Of a DNA stretch of 64,000 nt, positions 1 to 12,370 are shown one piece after another. Location: positions 19,616,001-19,680,000 of the forward strand of contig NC_092568.1 of NCBI RefSeq assembly GCF_037975245.1, written 5' to 3'. The stretch comes from Apostichopus japonicus. Taxonomy: Eukaryota > Echinodermata > Holothuroidea > Aspidochirotida > Stichopodidae. Numbering within the stretch: the stretch's first letter is position 1; every line of letters begins with the position of its first letter. A program made the position numbers and the translations under genes. The notes below the pieces were generated by a model, which did no database searches, was not told the DNA's origin, and saw only the letters and a program-made list of their open reading frames with translations.

Positions 1-899
1 ATATGCATAGCCTATAAGTATAACATTATAACATTTTAAAAGTTGTTTACCGTGCAGCCTCCTACTCGTATGAGTTGTACTAACGCACATGTTATCTGAT
101 AGGCTGGCTGTGGGAGATACGGTAGCTTATAAAACAAGGTTTCCACAAGTTTGCGTTTGGTGACTCCAAATGGACTTGGACCTCCAAGACCCCTATTGTT
201 TTTGGTGCAGGTGTGTATAGCCACGCACAGTAGACTGACCTGTGTTTATCATGCCGTAGTGTTAATGTATCAAAATGGTGGTTCGGGCCATTTCTATAGT
301 AACAGCTAGTTCTGCTTATACTAACACCTTTCTAGTGTACTGAAGTCATCGAAACCTCAATGCATTTTGCATTCTGGTTTACATTACGCGGTTGAGCAAT
401 TTTGAACAGCGCCGATAGCAACAACGTAAGTTTAGACAACGACGTATGTTTAGGCAATGGAAGTTAAAATAACAACGTGAGTTTGAGCAACAACGTGGTA
501 AAACAGCAGCAACAACTTTAGTTTAGACTGCAACAAACTTAGTTTAGACAACGAAATATGGTTGCCCTTTTCGCGTTCCATACTGAAGCACTCCTTGCCA
601 AAATTTTGGCTGGCTGGCTACTTACTTGCATGCTTACAGTTCAACAATTAATAACAACTCCCAGTCCTGCTTTAATTCCACTAACAGCCTCTGCAGAGCT
701 TAACCACAAATGTAAACAAACACTGCAGAGACTGGGAGACAAATTAAAGGAGCTTTGGCAAAAGGTGAAGGCTCAGATTTTTTTAAACAATGGGGATTAA
801 TTGTAATTAATTAACTTTTGACCAAAAATTAGGCATCATCTTATTCATACACAATCCAACAATCATCAGTTCAACTTTGAATATGATCCATCAAAATCT
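1..899. other. No supported gene; degenerate short repeats
   Basis: Between about 420 and 556 a GTAAGTTTAGACAAC-like word recurs four or five times in diverged form (weak minisatellite). An 80-codon frame at 558-800 matches no family I know; CAGTCCTGC and GCAGAGACTG at 663-738 form a loose inverted repeat, suggesting repeat DNA. Confidence 0.5.
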
Positions 900-1428
900 T
901 GAGGAGATTGAGATATTTGAAAATATTACAAAGAATGACCCCTGATGACCCCCTAAATGACATTTGACCTCAATTTTCCGAACACCCCTCATAACCCTCA
1001 TCCCGAGGAACGTTGTGACCAAGTTTCATTATAACTGGCCATACACTGTACGAACAGGAGCAATTTGAAAATATAGGGCCGCGGCCCGGGCCACAAAAGA
1101 CCCCTAGTTGATCTTTGATCTCAAATTCATGAACACCCTGAAGGTAAAACTTCCATAGTACTATCGTGACAAACCTTCAACATTGTACCATGGAATCTGT
1201 AGGAGAAGAAGCATTTTGCGTATTTCCACAAAATGGCCCACAGGTGACCATTGACCCCAAATTTCGGACCATCTCTGATGGCCCTATACCCAATGGTCCT
1301 TGTGTCCAAGTTTCATGAAATTCCATTAAATACTGTATGAGTGGGAGCGGTTTTAGCAATTGTTGACGGATAGAGTGATAGACGCCGCACTGTAACAATA
1401 GCTCACACCAGCATGCTGGTATGAGCTA
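900..1428 (+). repeat. Diverged tandem repeat (about 120-140 bp units) ending in a 30-bp palindrome
   Basis: Three or more diverged units, each with a TTTGACCTC-like word, then GAACACCC, then CCAAGTTTCAT, then ACTGTA..GGAGCAATTTT. Clear unit cores lie at 1015-1075, 1165-1227 and 1301-1365. After the last unit come GACGGATAGAGTGATAGACG and a near-perfect palindrome, TAGCTCAc..gTGAGCTA-like, at 1399-1428 (one mismatch per arm). This arrangement resembles a repeat family I have seen in marine invertebrate DNA; class unknown. Confidence 0.6.
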
Positions 1429-1547
1429 AATATGGAGTTGTCGGTGTAAGGGGTCGGGTGAGGCGCACGTCCCCTCTGTAATCTTCGATCTGTCACTGGC
1501 TACCATGTGTATATAATAGGGATCAGCGCTGTAATTATGACTGTTCC

Positions 1548-1710
1548 TCTTTCTCTTCCCGAGGTCTTGGCGTTTATCTTCTACTTCCTCCTTTTCTCCT
1601 TTTTCTCTCTTTCTTCTTTTTCTTTTCCCTTCCTTCCTCTCCTCCTTTTCTTTTTTCTCCCTCTTTTTCCCTTTTTTCTTCTCTTTTTTTCTCTCCTCTT
1701 TTCCTTACCC
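1548..1710 (+). repeat. Polypyrimidine tract
   Basis: About 160 bases almost purely C/T on the + strand, ending at CCCGGGGGGCGCGCGCCCCC. Open frames here on both strands (poly-Phe/Leu/Ser and poly-Lys/Arg/Glu) are artefacts of the composition. Confidence 0.85.
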
Positions 1711-1743
1711 GGGGGGCGCGCGCCCCCAACGCCCCCCCTGGAT

Positions 1744-3084
1744 GCGATTTTTTTTTCCCAAACAGGTTCTCAATTACGGAGTTTTCAGCCAATCAGATTG
1801 CTCGTGACGTCATCATCAAGCGCTTGATAGCTCGAAGACATACACTGAGTTACACACTGACACTTTATAAAGTCTTGTTACGCGGTTTCCCTGCAAACGC
1901 CCTAACTTTTACTTTTAATGCTTGGATAACATGTTGACCTTACTTATGATACATACGCTACATTCTATCGGTTTCGTGTTTACGCCATCCAAGATTCGTC
2001 AGCCGTTCTATTGAAATCGGAATTCGTTTCGTGGAATGGGTAGGCCTACACCAAAATCAACTTCACGACGCGAGTTCAGCCTTGAATGAATATACGCAAA
2101 ACAGTTTAGTGTATAGTCAAGGCTTCATAATTGACGCACCCCCGTAATTGACGCACCTTCAATTATTACTAGCAACGATAGAGCAGGCCACCTAAACTTT
2201 TTGCAGTCAAGCAGAATTACATATTTCATGAGTTTGAATCCATTTCAGCTATGGAATTTTTAAGCTTTTAACACCCTTCCCCCCGGTTTTGTACGTTCAG
2301 TTTTTGGGCATTTGGAAATCTTGCACCCTAAAAATAACCAACATTTCCTCAATATCATGGACAACACTACTCTCTGGGACCTGATCTGTCTAAGCTTAGA
2401 GGCTCAAAGTATAGCAAACAGCATCTAAAGTCAATGGATGTATACTAAAGCCTTCACTACAGTTAGCTTATCGACGAATGTGTCAATTTAGGGGTATGAA
2501 AGAACTTGACACGGCAGACATTTTGTGGTCAAGTTCTGCTCAATTGTACGTTGCATATGCACAGAACAATAAATATATTGAGATCATTACATTTCTGAGG
2601 AACCACACATATGAAAAACACATACAGTTGAGTGATTTTGATTTTTCCTTGATAAAAATCGTTGATCAAATCCTTAAGTGCGTCAATTATGAGCCCACCA
2701 TGCTACAGTATGATGTATTTCCGTCACTGCACTGTGTACACAGTTATAATACATATAGGCCTATATCGCATGTGTTATGTACCCCTGTACGAAACTTTCA
2801 CTGTGCGATGTTATCGATAAATGCCTTCACAGAAATCTTCGATCAAAGTAGATCATACAATACTAGTGTGCTCATTATGTCTAAACCAATTCCAAACACA
2901 TCTACATATATTTACGAAAAGCTGCGGGTAATTTTGAACGGGTATATCTTCGTTGCAACGAATGGATGCAGACATTTTGATAACCTCGAAGTGAAGGGTT
3001 ATATTGTTATGACGTAACTTTTCCGACCAATCATTAGCGACTATTTATACACAATTGAGAACCTGTTTGGAAAAAAAAATTCGC
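1744..3084. mobile_element. Non-autonomous DNA transposon with TIRs and 9-bp target duplication
   Basis: The left end GCGATTTTTTTTTCCCAAAC and the right end, read in reverse complement as GCGAATTTTTTTTTCCAAAC, match over about 33 bases (through CAGGTTCTCAATT), with weaker similarity further in, including a CAATCAG/GATTGG word and ACGTCAT. CCCCTGGAT occurs at 1735-1743 and 3085-3093, directly outside both ends. The 1341-bp interior includes a 179-codon frame (2478-3017) that runs into the right TIR and resembles no transposase I know. A 9-bp duplication would suit a MULE-type element, but the class is uncertain. Confidence 0.7.
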
Positions 3085-3093
3085 CCCCTGGAT

Positions 3094-5496
3094 ACGCGCC
3101 TGACTTTCTAGTGACACTGATTTAGTTCTAATGGCCTTCAAACTCGGCACCCTTGACTTGAATAGAATAATACCAGTACAAAGAGTTTCTTAAAATAAAA
3201 TTTCTTACAACCTGCCGTATTTCACACTGTGATAGGTGAAAACGACGTACCGGTGTATGATGAGGGTATAGGCAATCCATATATATAGAGATAATTATGT
3301 GGTAAAGTATATAGGTAGATTATCTTACGTGGTATAAATATACAAGATACTACAACTGTTGTCATTCAGTGTCAGTTGGGATATATAGGCTACATAGTAA
3401 GCAGAGGATATATGTTAACTACATGTTACATGCATGGGCTTTGCCATTTTCTTGTGTGTGTGTGTTAATCACTCCCCCATTCAACCTCAACAAAAAAAAT
3501 TCGAAAGTAAGATTGTTAACATAACCGTGTATTCAAACCTTACTATAAAGAGCTAATTTAAACTACGAATATGTGTCTGAATGCACGTGACAATTTGACG
3601 TCTAAAATTCTATTATTTTTCGAGGCTGCAGGGAACATCTCCAGACCCTGCTTCGTTGGAGTCGATTGCAACGATTCCATATAGCCATACCGAAGTAATG
3701 TAATATATATCAGCAAAAATCAAATGAATAAATAAAACTCGTTTATTCAAAACTATTCGGTGAAAATGTACTAATAGATAAATGCCCCTGATGTCCTTCT
3801 AAGTTTTGGTGTCCACTGTTTTTTTTTATTGGGGGGGGGGGTGGCAGAGTCTGGGTTGATCTGGCCCAAATGTTAAACACGGCTCTGGAATAGATAAAGT
3901 TTATCCTAAAAAAGAATCTGTTACTGTCCTTATAGTACACCAAAACCTTACCAAGAATCATTTCAAATGTTTGGCAATAATATAATGTAATACATGGTAT
4001 ACGGTTTCGTTCATTATCGGAGGTTTAAAACCATTAATTATTCGCTAATTAGAAACAATTAAACGAGTACCAGCAAATACGTTATCACGCAACTCTCTGT
4101 TAGAATGCAGGGAATCAAATTATGTCTCACTATTACAAGATTTCTTTAGTATGAGGCAAAGTATAGGCCTACAACCTATACTCACAATCGTCGGCAGGAT
4201 TTACAGGTATATCATCATATACACGACATGTTATGCATGAATTAATAAATGATATATTATGGCGTACATAAGTGGTGTAGGGAAGCTTCCAAAAAGTGTG
4301 TGTGTTTGAGGGAGGGGGAGGGGTGGAGCACAAAGCCGATCATTTTGGGGGCCCTTGCCTAGAAGGACATCCTATGTTAGTAAGTGCCCAATAAACAATT
4401 TAAGCAGGTAATATTAGCACTCGTGAAACTTGTTTTGGTAATGTTTGATTCATCTAAGATTCGTCATTTCATAGCCGCGCACTCACTCAAAGTTTCCACC
4501 TGAATGGTCCTACCACTCCTTGGGGGGGGGGGGGGGTATTACTATAGGTAAAACATAAAACATTTTGAGAGGGTGCAGAAACATATTCCAGTCCCCACTT
4601 TCAATGCAGGTGACAGCTGCTTATATATGTGTGTATATATGTGTGTATATATGTATGTATATATATGTGTATATATGTGTGTATATATGTGTGTATATAT
4701 GTGTGTATATATATATATATATATGCATAACGTATCAAACAACAAAAATTCCGACTCGAATTCTGTCAGTGTTTGACAACTCCAACGATACGGTGATATG
4801 TATATGTGGATAAAATTGTGCTGACTCTGTGCTGGCAGTTGTAAATATACCCGAACCTGGGATTGGTATATCGGAACTGACTTGAGTAGCCTTTATATCA
4901 ATAAACGGATGTGCGTATACCATGTTACCTTAGCAACATTATTAAGCCACAATGCGTTTTGAGTATATTTTGGAACGATCTGTACAACTGCGTCAGTTTA
5001 CGAACAAACCTCACTTGCCTTGGTTATGTAATCTCTATCTATATGAAATAGTTATATGATTCTTTAAAATGACTACCTAATTAAATGGCTCGTTTATTTT
5101 TCAAGTATCATGCTTAAGTACAGAAACAAATACGCCTCCACGACCTTTCTAATTGAGCCTGCAGGACTTGAGATCGTAATTTGTGGACCGTTGAGTTCGA
5201 CAGCTAATTGCCTAAGCAAACAACGCACTGATTGTCTATATATATTCTCTATATTATAAAGTGATGGAGTACCACCGTTTCAATTATAATGCTTCTTCCC
5301 TATAAATGATTTTAATGAAGATTCTAACGTTGACATCAATAGCGCGGTTTTTTTTTGCGTAACTTGGGTATATACAGACCCTATATAGTAAATGCACATA
5401 GCACATCCCCCTACCACTTTTCATGCACAAGCAGTGACAATGGGATGAAATGCGTACCATATAATACGCTTGTGTAATGTGCAATACTTCGGTATG
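3094..5496. other. No supported gene; microsatellites and poly-G
   Basis: AT-rich sequence with poly-G runs near 3832-3842 and 4519-4533 and the 12-bp TATATATGTGTG array described separately. No coding signal. Confidence 0.6.
4621..4724 (+). repeat. 12-bp TATATATGTGTG minisatellite grading into (TA)n
   Basis: About eight units of TATATATGTGTG with small changes, ending in a short (TA)n. Tyr/Ile/Val-rich open frames here come from the repeat. Confidence 0.9.
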
Positions 5497-5504
5497 TGTA
5501 TAGC

Positions 5505-7499
5505 CAGTGTTCGACTTATGGCCCAAAAATTGCATAGCAACAAATTTCGACAATTGCTATACAATATTTTTGTTGCATAGCAATTCCCCAATCTTGAATA
5601 GCAGTTTTGAAATTACCACAAAACGGACCAAATGTTGGCGATCAATGTATTAACTAGAAAATGTGTGTTTATTATTATTTATACTAGTGTTGCTACGATA
5701 ATCGTTTTCAATATCGGTATCGGCCGATATTTGCAATATCGGCAGCATATCGGTATCGGGAAAATTTTGCCTAATTGCCGATAACAGCAAACCGATATTG
5801 AACTTTTCTTTTTAACAGCAGAGCTACCTGTACTTATTTATACTTGCAATGATTTGTTAATCTGCCCAAGACGATCCATTTCTTTAGCGTCAGTTAAACT
5901 CAGATTCATTTTCGATTAATATCCATGGAAACCTGACTCTCCGTAACATCTAAAAACACGTCTACGGCGCGCGAATATAACCAATGACCTTCGTGAACCT
6001 TGGCCTACAAACAGCATTAGTGCAGCATATATACACTGTACTAACCATTCATTTCCTCAAAGGCCTCCGTGAAAACCTTGAACATGATGCATACAGTAAC
6101 TGCACAGTTCAGCAGTGTTGGAAAACCTTGTTCAATTTCCCGCGAACACACTGCCGATTTCCCGCTGGTGTTCGCCTGCCTAGCACGCGTAACGTGCGAG
6201 CATAAAGGCGTGTATGGCAAGCCATGTGGGACAAACACTGCATAATATATCAGCGTATTAATCGTAATTTATACGCGTATTAACTGGAATATATACACGT
6301 ATATATTATTGGCCAATCATATGGCCCGAATATATCCGCGTATTAATTCGAATATATACACGTATTAATTAGAATATATACACGTATTAATTCGAATATT
6401 TATATACACGTATTAAATAGAATATATATGGGGATTAAATCCAATATATGCACGGATTAATTAGAATATACACGAAAACACATTTCCGCTCTTGCTGTGT
6501 ATTAATACCAACGATAAATGTTTTGGCGGGCTCGCGAGATCGCTTCATAAAGCGAAACTTTACACATGTACAACACATATATTCGAATTAATACGCGTAT
6601 ATATTCGAATTAATACGCGGATATATTATGCGGTGTTTGTCCCACATGGCTTGCCATAGGCGTGGTGTCCAGGGGCCCGTCTTAGGGCTATGGTGGGGTC
6701 ATGGGGTAGAACCCCTCGTGGGGATCCTGGGGGCGAAAGCCCCCGAAAATTGTTGTCATATTTTGCGATGTCTGGCGATGAACAAATTCGCAGTTGAGGA
6801 TGCAAAATACTGACAACTTTTTTATTTAAATTGTCACGAAATTGATGAAAATTTTAAAATGACAAGTTAAAGTAGCTATATTATGTTATAAAATGAAAAG
6901 AGATTTAATCTGTCTTTCAATCTTTAAAAAGTGCAACTTACAAAACTTCCGATATTATGAAACAAACAACGTTCAGCAAAGCCCCGTTTCTAGACTGCCT
7001 AACAATGAATAGCGTGCACTATGCGTACATTTTTACAACTGCAGTGTTTAACCCTATACCCAACTACTGTACCACGGTACATGTGCTGCGAAGGTACCTT
7101 CCCAACAACTGTGAGCTCATCCCCTGTGTAACACCTGTTTGTTAACATTTTTTTGGCACGTTGCCAGGGAACCTTTTAGTTACGTGAGATCCGTAACCGC
7201 CGAGGTGGTTAGGCTAGTTGCTTCACACTTAACTATGGTAGGATATTATTTTTTCAGGTTTTTTTTTCGCTATACGGTCAAGTGAATAAGTTGTACATTG
7301 AGTATAAACTCAATAAATTATAACTTCTACATTGTGATCGACAGTTCGTAAGTTAAGGTTTGAGTGTTTGCTCCCAAATCTGACTAGGAATTTGTATCGC
7401 ACAAATCGGCACAATGTGCGATGCTGATTTGGAAACGTCTCGCAAGTTTGTCGTTTTGGATCGCATTTTGCGATGCGATACCGGAAAAATCGAACACTG
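5505..7499. mobile_element. hAT-type non-autonomous element with exact 8-bp target duplication
   Basis: The left terminus CAGTGTTCGA (5505-5514) is repeated in perfect inverted form at the right terminus (7490-7499). TGTATAGC lies directly outside both ends (5497-5504 and 7500-7507), the 8-bp duplication expected of hAT transposons. The 1995-bp interior has no transposase frame. It holds TTGCATAGCAA-type words (5520-5600), a cluster of ATCGGTATCGGCCGATA words (5697-5802) and a nested MITE. A second dispersed-repeat piece (CGTGGTGTCCAGGGGCCC to GGGGGCGAAAGCCCCC) follows the MITE at 6661-6750. Confidence 0.85.
6213..6658. mobile_element. Nested MITE with long TIRs and an internal minisatellite
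   Basis: The first roughly 45 bases (TATGGCAAGCCATGTGGGAC and on) are repeated inverted at the right end with one or two changes. GGCGTG flanks both sides (6207-6212 and 6659-6664), a likely 6-bp target duplication. The interior is largely an array of about 22-bp units alternating CACGTATTAATT with (A/C)GAATATATA. It sits within the hAT-type element 5505-7499, so it inserted later. Confidence 0.75.
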
Positions 7500-7507
7500 T
7501 GTATAGC

Positions 7508-8702
7508 CTATATATATATCCCACGAGAAAGGAATTAATTCACTTACAAATATCCACACATTGTAACAGTTATTAAGCTGTAAAAAAAAAATACCGTAGT
7601 CCTTCGTTTCTTTAATAAAGTAGGTGGCGATGGCAGGAATCAGATCAAAGTTCAGTGATGTTACATATAGGTGAAAGTTCGCCTTTATAATAGCCTATGT
7701 CACCCACGCTTGTTCTGGAATTCATAACTCTAGAAATGAAATTCATTTAGCTTTTAATGATTTTCCTTTTCAGTATAGTCATTTTTGTCACGTGTGTTAA
7801 TAATAATAATGTTGGTTTGGTATTTGTCTCCTGTTAACTGCCACGTGGGTTACGGGAGAGTAAACATGACATTTACCCGCATCCATGTAATGTTACACCG
7901 TCCCATATTGACATGTGCAGGGCTGACTGTAAATTCAATGCAGATCGCAAGATTTGTAAGGGCATCATGGATATCGATTTGCTTCTCAAAGTGGAGCTGA
8001 GAGTGGGCGGGGGAAGGGGGGTAGGACATTTTAGCTAACATGTCATGTAGGCGAACAGAGTGCCATCCTTAGGCATGGATGTAACACACAGATGGGCAAA
8101 AGACTACCCGCAGGCAAGTCAAGTTCTGTGCCTCGCCAGAAAATTTGAAATTATTTTAAGTCGATATCTTAAGTTGAAAAGTCGAACGTTTGACATACAA
8201 TTAACTACCACATTTTCAACATAAAAGTTTTGCACATACATTTTGAAATTAAATCATCGAAACTTCAAAAGGTATTAAACGTCAAGTAGAGAGGGCGTGA
8301 TCGTCAATTCAAGATGCACATGGTGAACAATTTGAGATACGTCGAATTTTCGGTATATATAAAAAGTCGAACTTCGAGGAAATGGTCAAAATTTTGAGAT
8401 CAAAATAGTCAAAGTGTTGAAATTAGTCACAGTCGAAATTAGGAATGACCCATCACGGCCACTATAGTATTTCTTAAAACCAAAACAGATTCTCGAGTTT
8501 TTGTCCTTGTAAGTCTTGAGAGATCCCTATATACGCCACTGGTGTAGTGAGTCCGCATATGTAACTCGTGTTCTATCATAATTATACTTGTACTTGTTGT
8601 CGCACCGGTGGATTATACTCGTTCTCCGCTATTTTGGAAGTCTAAAGTATAGATTACTCTACGTGCAAAATGTCTCACGTTAAGAGGCTTGTACTCATAT
8701 CT
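7508..8702. other. No supported gene
   Basis: AT-rich sequence. Frames up to 71 codons are unremarkable. No repeat with clear ends is seen. Confidence 0.5.
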
Positions 8703-8710
8703 GTACTCAT

Positions 8711-9599
8711 CAGTGGCGGCGGAACCGGGGGGGGGGGGCTTGGGGGGCTCAGCCCTCCCCCCATGAAAAAGTTGAGGGGGCAAATGCATGATAAGCCCCC
8801 CAATATTTACCAAGGCTCCGAAACGTGCATCTGCCCATTTTTCAATGCATATATACTTGTCGATCTGTCCGATGCACACGTATACTATATATAGGTGTAA
8901 TAATTTTAGTAAATGTGGGGGGGGGGGCTGCTGATAATTGATTGTCTGTATCATGCCTCATCGAATATTAGTGTTTTAAATAAGAGTGTAATAAGCTAAA
9001 CGCTACACTCATCAAAATTTGCGTTTACACTACGATTACACGCAAGGCGTGGAACATGGCTCTATGTTTAAACGCAATCAATTATTAAACGAACAAAAAC
9101 ACAATATTAGCATTTCACCTGTACTGTATAGGGTACATGTATTCGTGACAGTGCTTGGTTCATAGAAATTTGTTGGCAACTGCACATGGTTTCGGAATTA
9201 CCCATTTGTTGACATTATTGAAATGCTTTCTGTTTTTTCGTATCACATTTATTTAATTATTGCATGTAATTGCAAGTAGTAATTTACTACAGTCAAAAAC
9301 GTCTTTGCGAGTACACTACACGAGTAATAGCTACTCTCTTAAAACACCATCGAATATACAAATTACAATGTTTTTACAGATTTTTACGTGCAATCTGAGA
9401 AATTGCAGGCTTGAGACCCATATTTTAGGGCTAGGTATTCGCAGCATAAAACACTCGGGAAGTGCCGTTTCCGGCCATCTGGGGGTTTGAAAAAACCGAA
9501 AATTTTCTTGTACGCTCCGCGCCAACTGATGGTGGCGCTCCGCTTAGATAGTCTCCATACATTAGCCCCCCCAATAATTTTCACGTTCCGCCGCGCCTG
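8711..9599. mobile_element. hAT-type element, family with CAGTGGCGGCGG ends
   Basis: The left terminus CAGTGGCGGCGGAAC and the right terminus (reverse complement CAGGCGCGGCGGAAC) match 13 of 15. GTACTCAT flanks both sides (8703-8710 and 9600-9607), an exact 8-bp target duplication. Near the right end, at 9457-9555, is a core shared with the elements at 22483-22872 and 24874-26131: GGGAAGTGCC..TTTCC, then TTTTCTTGTACGCT, CGCGCCAAC, GGTGGCGCTCCGCTTAGATA. Poly-G runs mark both ends. No transposase. Confidence 0.85.
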
Positions 9600-10411
9600 G
9601 TACTCATATACCAAGAGGAATTCGTCTTGTATTTGCACTACAGATAGGATTGTAGCCTACTCATACTACAAGCCTTGAGTCATTTGCTTATAATGAAACA
9701 ACGCCAAACAATGACAACTATAACAACAATAATCAATATTAACAGCGTAAACAAATGTTCTATCACGTACGGACGATTCCGTTACACCAATTATCAAAAA
9801 CCCAAGTTCGTAGACTTCATTAACTGCGGTCCTACATTTGTGATATTTATGAAACCGAAACCTTACATGCAGGTATACGCTAACGCTATCACATGATGCT
9901 GTTCAATCAGTTATTTATAATACCAGCTCGTTCTTATATATTTCCTGCTTATGCACCGGTTAACGTACAAAATATTCAATACACCGCACCAGGTTCTATT
10001 CTGCCATATATATCAACTTTCGAAGACTATGTCGCTGCAGTGACTGAGATCGCCTGAATATGACGATAAATAGTTATCGTTCATTTTGTTCTAATAGGCA
10101 TGAAGGCATATTGGACGACAATAAAGCCAGTTATTGATATATTCGATTTTGCTATAGCTAATATAAGCCACTCCAAATTGTTTGTCGAGATTTTGAAAAG
10201 TAAATAGTTTAAGTTCAAACGGTACGGTACAGTAAATTCAGTGAACGACTTCACAAGTAAGGAATGCAAACAATGAACTGGAGGTGTGTTAGCCTATATG
10301 CCTGCATAAAGTCAAGGCATATGTTCGTGTCAAACTAATGAGAAGGATCATAATACGACTTATGAAGTAAGTTTTATAATTTAATGTTAGCCTCATATAG
10401 GCCATATCCTA

Positions 10412-10642
10412 TAGATAAGGCTGATGTATAGGCACTGTACCATAGATAAGGCTAGGTATAGGCCATGTTCCATAGTTAAGGCCAGGTATAGGCCTTGTCC
10501 TATATAGATAAGGCTAGGTGTAGGCCCTGTCCATATAGATAAGGCTAGGTATAGACCCTGTTCCATAGATAAGGCTAGGTATAGACCATGTCCTATAGAT
10601 AAGGCTAGGTAAATGCCATGTCCTATAGATAAAGCTAGGCCT
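10412..10642 (+). repeat. 30-32 bp minisatellite, eight units
   Basis: Units start at 10412, 10443, 10473, 10505, 10536, 10566, 10596 and 10626; core TAGATAAGGCTAGGTATAGG. A 110-codon minus-strand frame with repeated LALSIGHGLY is just the translation of the array. Confidence 0.92.
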
Positions 10643-12309
10643 CTATATATTTTCTCGTATGTACTATAAGCTTTGGTAGGGCTGATACACCGTACGGTGT
10701 GATGCCATCGATTCACCACTGACAATTTATTTCTTCTTCAAAAATCCTGTCCAATTATTCTTAAAAAAACTTGGATCAAACATCATATGTTTCATACATG
10801 ACATCGGCTGTTAACTAATTCATATCCCTTGGTAGAGCAAAGTGGTGGAACCGTATATAACCATACATTCCCCGGTCAAAACACCAGAAAAAGACCAAAA
10901 CAGTACAGCTTAAACAAAACATTTTGATGTCAGTTCGCAACTATGACATACCACCTGTATTGCTTCAAGTTAAGTTATGGTATCTTTTTTGCACTTTTGT
11001 ACATATTCTGGTATCAATATATCGAAAACATCACAGAGACTTTGAGGGTACATTTCACGAAAAATACAGGAACAAGGTTTCTCTTTCATATAGTCAAAAA
11101 TAAACATACCCCTGGATTATTCTTGTAGGGATGCAGTTGGCAGTATAATCTCCCATTACCAGAAACTTTGTGTTTATTTTTTGTCAAAGATCTTTAAAAA
11201 GTATTTGCCTGTTAACAATAACAGTTAGCGTAAGCCTACCGCACTATTCACCGCATATGAAACTAGCCTAGCTTATTTAGTAGCATTAGATCCAGGCTGA
11301 ATGTGTTATTGTCGCTATAATCAGTGCTGAGTTTCAAATCTTTGTCAATTTGTAATTCAAGAACTTCAATTTCAGAAATATGACTTCGTCCAAAAAATTT
11401 GACAGTCGATACCTATAATGTATTGAAAATGGAATACTGTAAAATTATAGTTGACGATTGTTTTCGAGGAGAGAGGCGATGAAGGAAATGTATTTCACGA
11501 ATTATTCATATTTTTTTACTTTGTTAACGGTTAATACAATATAAACCTCTCACATATATAATAATATCATACATCTACATATAGCCTACAGCTGTCGTGC
11601 TTGTAATCTATATGCACACATTGCCTAACATATAAGTAATTATGACCTATGATATTAGTGTACTTATTTGCAGATTGAAGATTGTTTTCTATATTTTGCA
11701 GACAGTCTGTTTGAAACTTAGATTTAGTCATTACCGGTAGAAATTTTTCGCGAAAATATAGTGGAATGTTCGTGGTTGCGTTGCCTGGCATAGTCTGGGG
11801 TGAGCTACCATTCAATGTAAGCTAACACAGACCGCCCTACTCCGTCCGCAACCACCTCCCCCCTCCCCACCTTTTATCCTACAAAGGTTCAGAACACTAA
11901 CCGCCAAATATACAGACAGATACATGTGCAGTTTTCCACTCATGCCAAGTACAGAGAACTGGCCAGGGGGGGGGGGGGTGAGAGCTCATGATACCGAAGG
12001 AGGAGAGGAGGAGGCTACCGTTTTCTCACTCGTCAACAAACAACGTTTAACCCATTGGAGGGAAATACACAGGAGAGCAAGGGAACACTTGACTCTTGAA
12101 TGCCTAAGTTCGTGGCGTAAAGCATGCAACTGATTGCTTATCCCTGTCCACCCACTTTAATTGCACCATTCCCATTCCCCAACCCCCAAATAAACACTAT
12201 TCTCATATGTAGTGGTGATCAATATTGTTTTATAAGGTTTTAAATGTTAGTTCATTATTTTAATGCATTAATGTTGTGGACGACGATTCAAGCGAAAGAT
12301 ATTAATATC

Positions 12310-12370
12310 CACTGCGTTGCCTTGCCCTTGCCTTGCGTTGCACTGCGTTGCCTTGCACTGCGTTGCCTTG
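12310..12370 (+). repeat. 15-bp CACTGCGTTGCCTTG minisatellite
   Basis: About four units, some shortened, of CACTGCGTTGCCTTG. Confidence 0.85.

Noticed and set aside
2478-3017. 179-codon open frame on the + strand
   Set aside because: It ends within the right inverted repeat of the 1744-3084 element, has no recognisable motif and no splice partners. Probably chance.
10412-10642. Possible CRISPR array (30-bp repeats)
   Set aside because: Units abut with no spacers and the context is animal nuclear DNA; it is a minisatellite.
10393-10725. 110-codon minus-strand frame with LALSIGHGLY repeats
   Set aside because: It is the translation of the 30-bp minisatellite at 10412-10642.
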